Assembly: GCA_032622095.1 (NCBI GenBank)
Contig: CP136067.1
Coordinates: forward strand, 39,725,549-39,789,548
DNA: 64,000 nucleotides
DNA from: Siphonodentalium dalli
Taxonomy: Eukaryota > Mollusca > Scaphopoda > Gadilida > Siphonodentaliidae
Direction of reading: 5' to 3'
Positions 1 to 12,300 of this stretch are shown piece by piece; position 1 is the stretch's first letter, and every line of letters starts with the position of its first letter. A program made the translations under genes and the position numbers. The notes below the pieces were generated by a model that was given only the letters and a program-made list of their open reading frames with translations, had not been told where the DNA came from and did not search any database.

Positions 1-225
1 ATTTGTATACATTTGACAAACTTTTTTCTCTATAATTTGCATCAAACTTACTTAGTGCCTCATCTGAAAAACGGCGGCCTTCTCGTCTGGTGTCTACACG
101 GCCACTTTTTTCATTACATTGCTTAAAAGTTGAGGGACATAATAAGAAAGAACATGAGTGAGACGAAGTTATAAGTCCTGGGGGGTACCCTATCATATCC
201 AGAACTAATTATTATGTAGGTATAC
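1..225. other. Intron sequence left of the FN3-2 exon
   Basis: This is downstream intron of the contactin gene on the minus strand. I see no exon or recognisable repeat in it; the FN3-2 second half must lie further left. Confidence 0.6.
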
Positions 226-323
226 CTGCCAGTCGATGGTGAGCAAACCGTAAGCGCCGCCGCCGCCTTCTACCTTTGATGGTGCCACGTGAGGAACATC
301 TGCCAAAGTCTGCCGGATCTCCC
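226..323 (-). CDS. Cont: Contactin exon: FN3-2, first half
   Basis: The acceptor is TTTTTCCCAG and the donor is TGGCAG|GTATAC. The 32 codons read EIRQTLADVPHVAPSKVEGG then GGAYGLLTIDWQ. The VxPxxVxGGGGxxGxLxxxW pattern is a hallmark of contactin FN3-2. It ends on a codon boundary; the second half must be to the left of the window. Confidence 0.9.
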
Positions 324-3300
324 CTGGGAAAAACGATGTTAGTGGTAAGTCCGCAGGTTTTAAATGGACCCCAAGGCACTCGTAATGGGTAAATGTGCAA
401 AAACTATAAAACAAAATCTGTAAATACATCACAGCACAGCGGGCAAACGTCATCCAATTCATCCTACGGGAATTTCATTCTGCATGGATACATATGCTAT
501 GGGAGACATACACTCAGATTTAAGTTCCCAAATGGTGAATATTGTGATGTGCACCCATTGGGCACCTCCAGTGTGCAATGTGTCGTCTGAAAGTTTGGGG
601 ATATAGAGAAATTTAACTAAAATAGAATTTATTTTTGCGAAGAAGTATATAAATAAACAAAAAAACTTTTTTTCAAGAGAAGATGAGGCCTAAACCGAAC
701 GAGGTCCCCAGAGGGTGAACCTAGTGATGCTAGCCCGCTGTGCGGGGTACCATAACTAAATTCACCCTCTGAGGACCTCATTCTGTAAATGTCCGCACCA
801 TAGGCTCAGGCCTGGTTAGTGTATCTTGTTGGTATTAGCAGATCCGATTTTGATTTTAGAATAAATGTACGTTCAAAATATATCGTCTATTGCGCATCAC
901 GATTTTGTAGTATGTATGTATTTACAATGTATCTAAAACTCCAAACCAAGGATCGCCCCTCTCCCCTGCGACCCCCATCCGACCGGACCGTCTCTGACTA
1001 TCCCTTCCAAGTTATTGTAACGACATTTTTGTACTCGATGGGTGGATTGTATTGCGTGTTGAATGCCCGTATCGTCTATTTTAGCTCGCATGCAATACAA
1101 CTCTTTATCCTTTTCAGATAATTAAGGGTGGAGTCGCACGTTTTGCATAAATCCAGCAAAATATGGCAAGAAATATTCAACAAAGAATTTCACATGTCGT
1201 CTTGATTGTATATAGAATCAGAGCAATTAAATTGACTACAAAGCAATGGATTTTAATACATTTGAGAGGTTGAAAATATATTTGTTTTTGTCCCTTTCGC
1301 TACCTAGAACTGCTAGAATAATTCACACCAAAATAGCCTATTGTCTAGGCTCTATGAGACGAGGCTTCATTTGAAATACACATTTTGTATCATAATGTTG
1401 AGTTAGACTTCTAATTGCAGAATATAGCATCATAGAATCGTGTACATAATCTTATATTATAATGACGAATAAAGCAGTCACAGATATCTAGGAGTGTCCA
1501 CCAAGTGTTAGAGACTAGTTAAATATTCTCAGATTCATTCCAAAATTTCACCGGTGTCAATCCAGAATGCATCAGACTTCAAACTAAGAGAGATCGAGTT
1601 ATTCGCCTTCCGTTGAGAATAATAGACTGTATAGTACACTTCGGATCAAAATTAAGCACAGAACACACATCGGTATATATACCTCAACAAAACAACATGT
1701 TCCCAGTGTATTACACCGGTTAAGTTGATAATACAATTTATTATATGCTTCCCCATTAAATAGAGGAAAATTGCCGTGGCGTAGAACGTAATATCCATCG
1801 ATTGGACCGAGGCGATGGATAACACAATAGTATTACCTTCTCGGATGTTACTTCCGGTTTATATGCTCGATTTTTGTCATTCAGTGGTGAGAAAATCAAT
1901 CGATGGAATGTAAACAAAATGCAGATGTCGAAGATTTATAACAATTTGAAGTGAACTGTAGGACAAAACTAGCAGTTTGGGGGGGGGGGGGGTGGGTTAT
2001 AACGTAGCGCATATAATAAAAAGAACACCTACGGGTTTTGGTTGAATACCCGGATTATCTCATTCGTGGCTACAAGGAAATACAGAATTTCCTTGTAGCC
2101 ACTCATGAGATAATCCGGGTATTCAACCAAAACCCGTAGGTATTCTCTATGTTTTGGAGCTTCCTCTTTCAAATGGTATATAATATGGCATATATTCTAC
2201 TATATATTTTGAGACTTCCCTATATATATGTGTGAGTATATCCTTTATAGACTCGAAAACGGATCGACCTATTGATCCCAAACTTACTATCTAAGGGTAA
2301 AAAGCCACGAGAAGTGCCATCGCACCGCTTCTGAGAACGTCCGAGCACTCCTTCACCCTTCTCCCTGCCACCGTCGTTGGAATTGATGGGTTAATTATTA
2401 AGGAGCGTTCGTATCTGCGGTGTCGTTGTTAAAGAGCGTTTATATACGCGAGTATAAATACGGCTCAATTTCGTACTTAGGGGAGATTTTTGTCGGGTCA
2501 GTTTGTCCGCCTGAGGTGACCTTGACCTTGAAACGGGTACCCACAAATAACCTTGGGCGATATCTCGGTCGTCAGCGGTGACATGAACGTGAAATTTGTT
2601 ATTTATGGTCAACTCGGGACTGGGAATATTTCTGTCGGCCATCCAACATGACCTTGAAACGGGTACCCGCAATTGATAGCATGCTGTCGGCGTGCCTGTA
2701 CGGGGTTACCTTGAAAGATCAAAAATTAATAGATCGACCAAAGCCATGGAACCAATCCGGGCTAATCTGCATATATTTTATGTAATGTGATCTGGAGTTC
2801 GAAAATTAAGTGGGCCTTTAAATACGCTCCTCAGATAACATGTCTTGGGTATGAATTCGGGGAAAATCGTATTCTAAATTGTCGTATTTCTATTTTTAGA
2901 AACCGTTCTTGGTAGGCTAATACTGATTGGATTACATTGAAGGGCCCGATTCCTCCTTATCGTGAGTGAGAGAATAATCGTATAAAAATAAGTGTCGTAT
3001 CTCGCAGCTTTTATAATTTTTTGCTTTTAAGCTTAAAGATGGATAATCCGAATTAACGCTCACAAATTACTATTTCTTTGGCTTCGGGGGTAAAAAATAT
3101 ATTTGATTCGAGTCGAGGCACCCACCCACCAAAGCTCAGAGTGATCAGATGTCGATTGTTGAAATTTGTTATTTCTCGAAATGTTTTCGATTATTTGTGG
3201 CCCAGAACAATTGGATTTGAAACACCCCCCCCCCTCAAAATTTCACCATCCGACGATTATTTGGTTCAATGATAGGCGGATGTCCCTTTAAATTTCAGTA

Positions 3301-6300
3301 CTTTTTAGGAGTTTGAGTCGAATTCCTATTAGAGAAACTTCCATCACCTCGACCGTGCTATTTTGAACATTAAAGGTCCACCCATATGCACAAAATTGAT
3401 GATTCCGGCGACAGAGGGTTAATAATTGTCTCGCATAATCTGAAAATGGGTCGATAGGGCGTAAAAATACAATAGCTCAACAAAACAAGACAGACTTTGT
3501 TTATCAGTGCTTCTAAATTCGCTGCCCTGAACGATATTTGAAAAATGTGAATTTTCTGCCTATTGGTTACAAACACATAATTATTTTCCATAGGCGACAG
3601 TGTTCACTAGAAGTCCCGCCGGCCATGGGTTAAGCCTATTTGAACTTCAAGTGGTCAATTTTCACTTAGAACGTCATCCGCTGCACCAGTCTGTGACAAC
3701 AAACGCGACCTTTTCGGTATTTTTTTCAAACGATAATCTTGCATTTCCACAACTACCCCATTTACTGCACAAAAAAACAACAGCATAAAAATACCCAGAC
3801 CCCTTCCATAACTTCGGGACATCTAAACATACATGATCGCCATATTTACGTAGGCTATGATTCTCTGTTCCCGCTTAGAGATATTTTCCTCAATGATAAT
3901 CAACCAATCAGCAGCCAGATTTTTTTTTATGCTGACCTTACACAAATTCAAGAAGCGTAACTCTATATAATTAGTTGCTTGTAACATGTAGGTCCATCCA
4001 GCGTAGCGAGGGGACAGAACTCTGCCCTACATTTTATGCGTTGTGTCGAAATAACCTTCTCGAAACGGTAAACAAAAACAAAACAAAACCCGAAGAGTAT
4101 TGTATGACACCAATACGACTGGTTCCTGGTCGGTCCTTACGAGATGGTCGGCTGAATATACTGGTCCCCAGTTCATTGACGGCTGCTATCCTGAACGTGT
4201 AACCAACGAATGGAAGCAAATTCTCAAGTCGCAGTCTTCGCATATCGGGTCTGGTGACGTCAGCTTCCAACAACGTGCTGACAGCGTCGATGCCTGAAAT
4301 GACAACCAGTTTCGATAACCCTTCACATACTGAATGGACCCCCCTCTCGGTTATACATAGATGATCTACAACGAGTCCCCAGTTTATAGCGCAATTTGCA
4401 AAACGAATTCAGTAAATTAGGTCTGGACCGAGGCTTTCGCGAGGTCCGACCTAATTTACTGGACGAGTTTTGTAAATTCCGCTATAAACTGGGGACGAGT
4501 TGTAGTTTTGTAGAACCAAAACCTCGATAAAACATACTTAACTGAACAAATGGACGTGAAACTAACATCGGCTTCTATAAGGCATGCGATGACGTTTCAC
4601 GAACTATGCGTTCTTTTCCCGCGTAAGGAAATAGTCCCAGATTAATATAGAGTCTTTGGCTTATTTAATGGCGTATATTTAATGAAATAACTGTTCAAAC
4701 TTGTCATTCATTAGAGTTTGCTGGAAAAATATTGGAAGCCATAGTATTTTGAGACGTAGCGTACGAAATGTAAACAGACGACAAACTGGAAGTCAAAGGT
4801 CACCTGGCACTATTTGCTGTTATTAAACGAACGTTTCATATCACACTTGATAGAATGGGTTTATTCAATGGAATAAGGGTAGGATAATGTAATAAAAGTA
4901 TAATACAGTATTGGAATGAATTATTATTCATTTGGAGGAATTGTTCATTTGGTGATTAAAGTTACAAATTGGAATGGTATACTCCTCAATTATTGAATCG
5001 TTTAGAAAATATATGCATACAACAGACAGAGAAACACTATAACATGATTTGGCCATTTGATGAACTTATTAGTAAGAGCACATCCAACTTTTGTGTGAGG
5101 TATGAGAACGTGGATGATGTCTGCTATGCATATTAAAGAACAGGCCAGTATTTTATGACCAGGGTCCCATTTTTTTCAGACAAATCGTTCCTCGTTCTCA
5201 TGACTGGGGTGTTCATGTAATAAACGCAGACGACAGACGGACGAACAGATAATAAAACTGCAGAAGGTTTCATATTCATTAGTATAGGAAGGGTTAAAAT
5301 CATATAATCTCTGGGGCGAGTTCACGATTTAGGGCCGAAACAGCCACTACACTCCCATCGCACCTTATGAAACACCACAGATCCTTACAAAGTTACAGGC
5401 TATCAGGGGAAGCCATGCCAGCGCTGACCTTAAGAACTTCAGGTCCGCCTACCTTACTTTAACAGCGCTAAAAGGGAAATAACTCGATATATAAGGTGTG
5501 TAGCAGTATATAGTTACACGTACCAGGTAGCTAGATTTTGAAGACATTGTCGCCACTTGCAATAACAATGTAAGTGCCTCTATAAAGGCAAATATAGTGT
5601 ATGGTTCTGGTTTAATTCATTCGGGATTATGTTTGTTTCTGCCCGCCAGGCACTTGGAATTTTCAACGACACCCCATGCATGCAGATCCAGCGCACAGCC
5701 TACTCTGTTCTAAAGCACCCCCCTTAGACTTCAGCAATTGAGCTTAACAATCGAATTCGCGAGCCCGATTGCCCGCGAGGAGTGTTCCCCGCAAACTTGA
5801 GCAATTCGGCTCAGTAATCTTTACGACTTCAATAGATACCAGACCGCTATCACACGACTTACTATCACCAGAAACTTGGAAAGTGATGACACCTGCCCCC
5901 CCCTCCGTATCCAGCCACCGTGCCAGGTTTAATTTTCAATAATGGTGGAGGGCCCAATTTTGTTGTGCCTTCATTGAATGCTTCGGTGACAAAAAATACA
6001 GATATTCAAAATAGAGGTCTGAATATCAGTCACAGTCCGAATCGAATGATATATTCTTGGTTTATTCCAGATTGAAGTTAACAGACATCACCATTTGAAC
6101 GGGAAAGATTTTGTTGACACAAACCGTTTGTAGAGACACATATTTCCATCCTGCTTTGCGGAACAATCTGGTTTGCGTTCGGCATCGCGAGTCGGCAAAA
6201 TATCAAAGATGCTTTATATGCAAGTCCGATAGTGCTCGCGATCCTGATTGCTCAAGGTTATAATACACCAAATTAGTAGAGTGATTTCCCCTGGGACCCG

Positions 6301-9300
6301 CAAGCTAGGATTAGCATAAAAAAATTTCTGGCAGCTGAATGGTCAATGACACATTGAAAAGTGCACGAAAAAATGCACAAACGTGTTTCCCGACGAGAAA
6401 CATCGAATATAGCCACATGGTGAACGGTTACGGCTGTCAAATTGGCAAATAATTTATGGGAGGGGTTGGTGTTTTTTTCGATGTCATTTTTTTCTAAATT
6501 TTAAGGGTAGTGTGACGTTTGTCAAACTGCAGTGTGACGCAGCACGTTTACAAGTACTTTTGGGCATATTTTCGTGCGTCGCATATCATGGGTACGGGGG
6601 CATTATATTATGGCGCAATGCTCTGACAAGTATAGCCAATGGAAGCATTGCATCGCAGAGCTGCACGGGGCATTGGACGGAGCGGCTGATCCAGGAACGA
6701 GACTAGAAGAGTCACGATTTCCTTAGCGTAGATGAGAGTGAGCGCTAGGATAGAGACTAGACGTTACCTTGAATTAATACCCTCCAGGTGACGTTGTAAT
6801 CTGTATGGTATTGTATGATATATTCAATGATGAGCCTGCCGTTATCGACACAGTTAGCCCACGTGATAGAGACTAGACGTTACCTTGAATTAATAGCTAA
6901 TACCCTCCAGGTGGCGCTTTAATCTGCATGGTATTGTTACTATTGTATGATATATTCAATGGTGGGTTACCTTGAATTAATATCCTCCAGGTGGCGCTTT
7001 GATCTGTATGGTATTGTATGATATATGCAATGATGGGTCGGCCGTTACATGCGCTGTTAGCCCACGTGATAGAGACTAGATGTTACCTTGAATTAATACC
7101 CTCCAGGTGGCGCTGTAATCCGTGTGGTTTTGTATGATATATTAAATTATGGGTTACCTTGAATTAATACCCTCCAGGTGGCGCTGTAATCTGTATGGTA
7201 TTGTATGATATATTCAATGATTGGTTACCTTGAATTAATACCCTGCATGTGGCGCTGTAATCCGTATGGTATTGTATGATATATTCAATGATATGTCTGC
7301 CGCTATCGGCACAGTTAGACCACCTGATAGAGAATATACGTTACCTTGAAGTAATACCCTCCAGGTGGCGCTGTAATCCGTATGGTACTGTATGATATAT
7401 TCAATGATGTGTTATCTTGAATTAATACCCTCCAGGTGACGATGTAATCTGTATGGTATTGTATGATATATTCAATGATGGGTCTGCCCTTATCGGCACC
7501 GTTACCCCGCGTGATATAGACTGGCGTTACCTTGAAATAAAATCCTCCAGGTGGCGCTGTAATCTGTATGGTATTGAATGATATATTCAATGATGGGTCT
7601 GTCCTTATCGGCACATTTATACCACGCGATAGAGACTATATGTTACCTTGAATTAATACCCTCCAGGTGGCGCTGTAATCCTTATGGTACTGTATGATAT
7701 ATTTAATGATGGGTCTGACCGTATCGGCACCGTTAGCCCACGTGAAAGAGAATTAATACCATCCATGTAGCGCTGTAATCTGTATGGTATTGTATGATAT
7801 ATTCAATGGTATGTTACCTTGAATTAATGTATTCCAGGTGGCCCTGTAATCTGTATGGTATTGTATGATATATTCAATGATGGGCCTGCCGTTATCGGCG
7901 CTGTTAGCCCATGTGATATAGACTGACGTTATCTTGAATTAAAACCTAATACCCTCCAGGTGGCGCTTTAATCTGTATGGTGTTGTTACTATTGTATGAT
8001 ATATTCAATGGTATGTTACCTTGAATTAATGTCTTCCAGGTGGCGCTGTAATCTGTATGGTATTGTATGATATATTCAATGATTGGTCTGCCGTTATCGG
8101 CGCCGTTAGCCCATGTGATATAGACTGACGTTATCTTGAATTAAAACCTAATACCCTCCAGGTGGCGCTTTAATCTGTATGGTGTTGTTACTATTGTATG
8201 ATATATTCAATGGTGGGTTACCTTGAATTAATATCCTCCAGGTGGCGCTGTAATCCGTATGGTATTGTATGATGTATTCAATGATTGGTCTGCCGTTATC
8301 GGCGCCGTTAGCCCACGTGATATAGAGTGACGTTGTTGTCACGGTTGTTGATTCTGCACGCAGCCCTCCTGGTTCCGATGGCGGACCTGCATGTCAAATC
8401 GAATTCATCATGTTTGGTTAGACATGCGTGTATTGCATTCAATAAATGTGTCTACATTCAATAACATTTTATTATCCATCCCTTAACGAACAATCTTTCC
8501 GATTGGGCAAAAGCCGTCACAAGATAATCCGGCAAAAAGTCATATTGGACTACCGAAAGTCATATTGGACTCGAATCGAGTGCAATATGACTTTAATAAA
8601 AGTTATCGGGACTGGGTGACGTCATCTTGGATAAAGTTCCGATAAACATACAGATGGATAATAAAGATGTCATTATACAATGTTGTGTGCACAGTATGTG
8701 GATTCTTGTACTCGTCTAGGTTGTGGTGACAAGTCATATTGGACTCGACGCTACGAGTCTCGACCAAAATGACTTTTCACCACAACCTGGACGAGTACAA
8801 GAAAAACACATAATATACACAAAATTGTATAATAATTTTGTAACCTGAACCCCCTGTAATCATAATTATGGCAATATTGTTTGCACACTAGATATTTCTA
8901 CACACCAGATGATATTTCTGACACACTAGATGATATATCTGGAACACTGACACACCAGATGATATTTCTGCCACAGCATATGATATTTCTGGCACACCAG
9001 GTTATATTTCGGGCACACCAGATGACACTTTGCTCGAATGCTTGAAGTTGGCCACACGACGTGTGTACAGTTGCATTGTTGCTCAGAGTAACCGCTCAAT
9101 CACAATGGAAAAGTGACTGTTGCCATAATAAATAAATCGGCATATATTTTCCCTACACTCAAAGTTGTTGGTGCTATATGGGATAATGGTATACACCCAA
9201 GGGGAGACAGTTGCTTTTGCACACCGGCAAGTATGTATAACCAACTGATCCCAATTCATCGACTCGTTCAAAATTGCACCATTAATTCAACATGAATAAA

Positions 9301-12300
9301 TTGAATTACCCAGATGTTTCTATGGAAAAAAGTATAGATATAAAACTTTTTCGATCAAATTATGAAAAAAGTTCGAATATTAGTGTTGCCCAAATATATG
9401 CAAATTAGCCAACACCACAACTGGTGCTTTTTGCGAACTCGTGGGGTAAATAAGATTTATGAGTCCAATACAGATTTGTGATGAGAACTCACTGCACTGT
9501 GTGCGCTTGGAAATTCTGGGAATAAATATCAGGTGAGCGACAAAAAATGTTACCCTGGTGAGCGGGAGGGCGACCGTGTGATTGATTGAACTAAACGATT
9601 ACATTGAAATAACATCAATCATGCGATACGGAACCTGGCTAACCTTTTACCAGTTTTTATAACATGGGTCACATTTTATCCGCAATAAACATATGATAAG
9701 GACCAATTCAGCATCAATATAACCCCACCCCGAGATTATACTCGGTTATTATTGTCACTGGACTTACCTATAACTGTGAGGTCAGCTGAAGCACTAGTTA
9801 CTCCGGCTGGAGATTCCACTCTACACTCGTACCGCCCTCCGTGATCCAGTACCGCATTCCTTATGTATAATCCGTTATTATTCTCCCTGTTACCCTGTAG
9901 TGATAGAATGGATGTTAATGTTATTGTTTCTTAACCCTTTTATTGAATGGATTATCTCTCATGCAGTTATCAACGTTTAGATTACTATGATTTATTATTC
10001 ATTTGCAGTGATGTTCATGGAATAAAAGCATATGAAAGACAGACGAAAAGATAATACAAGTGGTGATGGGATTTCTATTAATTGGTGGGAAATGTTTAGA
10101 TAATAAGTTAAGTTATTATCTGAACATTTCCTTAGGAACTATACGTCAATGGGTCTTTAGTCAGAAGGATTCATAATCATTGGTAAGACGTGTTTATATA
10201 ATACGTTCAACATATGGTCTATGGCTGTTTGTTTAACTTATTATCTGAAAATTTCCCGAGGGATCTAACCAACGAGTGAATTATTATTTAATAACGTAAG
10301 GGTTAAATGGTTTAATGGAATCCATCAAATTTACCTCCAATTCGTGAATGGATTGCAAAACCAGATACTGGATACATCAGACATGTTGTCATGTAAATCG
10401 CAATTTAGAATAAGTTAATGGTAACTCTTAGAGCTGTCGTCATGATGGTCCAAAACAGACAATATTTTGGAAATGGATGTTGATTTGGTTGCGTTCCACA
10501 TAGTATGGATGCATATTGGTCTGACATTTTGTGTGGAACGTGAACGACTCTATGGAGCACAACAAAATCAACATCCATTACTTATATTCACACTAAATCG
10601 AGTCAACTGGCGGATTAAAAGAACATTTAGTGCCCATTTCCAGCGTTATTCTCGTAGCAAGTTTTGTCTGCACAATATGGAATTGGAAGTATGGAAGTAT
10701 TGGTCTACGTGTGACATAATTTCGACTAATCAGTGTTTTGCATTTCTGTTCCACAGAGCGAATGCATGCGTGAGTGTAAATATATGTACATATCTTGAAT
10801 TGTGAAGTCACACCTTCTCTAATTGGAGGGAGAGTTCACAACCCATGTATATACTAAAGTATCACCGATGAGTAGTTATCCCATAGAAAATAATCAGATG
10901 ATAAGTTCAACAAACATTTCCCTCAATAAATAGTGATCCTTCTGCCCTTTTATTAATTCTTCTAATTTCCGATATGGGAACATAAATTATTCAGACGAAC
11001 CACTCTCCCGCAGGCTTTGCAGGGGTCATATTTCGCGGTAACACTAACTTGCACAATGACCGGCACCTTTGCATCCCGAACATTTTTTCTTTACTATAGA
11101 TTAATTTGTTCATTAGTAAATCTAAATGTGACACCGTAGTATCACCCTGGTCAAGTGGTTCTGCTAGTGACCCATGCTGTCAGGGTCCTACTGAATTGCT
11201 ATGATTCTGGTAAAAAGTACCGTTATTTTAACGTTGTAATTTTCGCTATATCCCAGCGGTTTGAGAAAAAAAAACAGTGTCTGTACAGGTCTGTATGAAA
11301 CATTCAAGAACATATATATTTAAAAAAAATTAATAATGGCTGCGCTGGTGTTTGCAAAACGACGCGAATAGCCATCAAGATTATAGTCGATTTGAGACAA
11401 CTGTAATACAACCAGTATTAAAATATTTCGCCATATGTTTTTGAATGTTTGACACACATATTGGCTTTTCCTGGATATGTTCAGATTATCCGAGCACTGC
11501 GAAAATTACAACTTTAGAAAAAATAATGGTACTTTTTCTTAACAGAATCAGTTTGACCTAATATCATCATATCAATTCAGCAGGATCCACCAGCATCATA
11601 GCACATTAGCAGGACCACTTGACCAGGGTGAGTATGGATGGGGGCCTTCGAACGAAACAATGAAGATGTTTATCGTTTGTGGACCAACGATTACCATTGC
11701 TATAGTATGTTTATATTGAAACATGATAATTAAAGGTACGGGAGGCCTTGGCGGTGGGTATGCTGTGAAAATATTTCCACCGGTCAAAAACCGCAACAAA
11801 CAGAAAGAATATTAAAATGTAGACAGACTTTGTCCGTATACAAATAAGAAATATCGCATAAACAGTATGTTATTGTCATATGTTTGACCATTGTTATGTA
11901 AACAAAAGCATAAAAAGTTACTTTCCTGGTGTTTATTTATATTATTATGGTAAACATAAAGAGCGTTCTTTGTTGCTGAATTCCTGACATGGAACTAATA
12001 AAGAGCGTTTACATCATTTGTGTGTGATTAGCCAGTAACACCGTGCTGTCTTCTGTAACAAAATCAGACTCTTGCTTAGGTAAAATATAGTAGGTCTTTA
12101 TGATAGCATGCTGTTTACGCGATGGTCATGGTATATATGAACGAAACTGTGTGCGTTTTAATGCTTTTCTGTTTACGGTGATTGGAACAAATATGAATAT
12201 TTTCGACAACTAAGGCCTCCCGTGCCTTTAAATACAATTTAGTATCTATTGAATTTGAATCATTTTGTATAAGATAGAAAAACAAAAGTGATGGTCATGA

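Larger units (their letters stand above)
324..4140. other. Intron between FN3-1 and FN3-2
   Basis: There is no coding signal here. It contains a family H inverted-repeat element (683-812), family G repeat pieces (about 1495-1745 and 2146-2825), a 13-base G run at 1980-1992 and a large hairpin (2023-2146). Several copies of the dispersed motif AATTAAGTGGGCCTTTAAA and of the (A)TAAAGAGCGTT motif occur. The rest is unassigned AT-rich DNA. Confidence 0.6.
8387..9767. other. Intron between Ig6 and FN3-1
   Basis: It contains a hairpin (8703-8803), an inverted pair around AAGTCATATTGGACTCGA at about 8545-8600, and a small degenerate tandem array (8880-9035). No exon was seen. Confidence 0.6.

Noticed and set aside
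10985-11080. Minus-strand VQVSVTAKYDP as the missing Ig6 first half
   Set aside because: It resembles the strand B-C region only loosely, has no conserved Trp or suitable donor, and the candidate at 10335 has better residues and phase.
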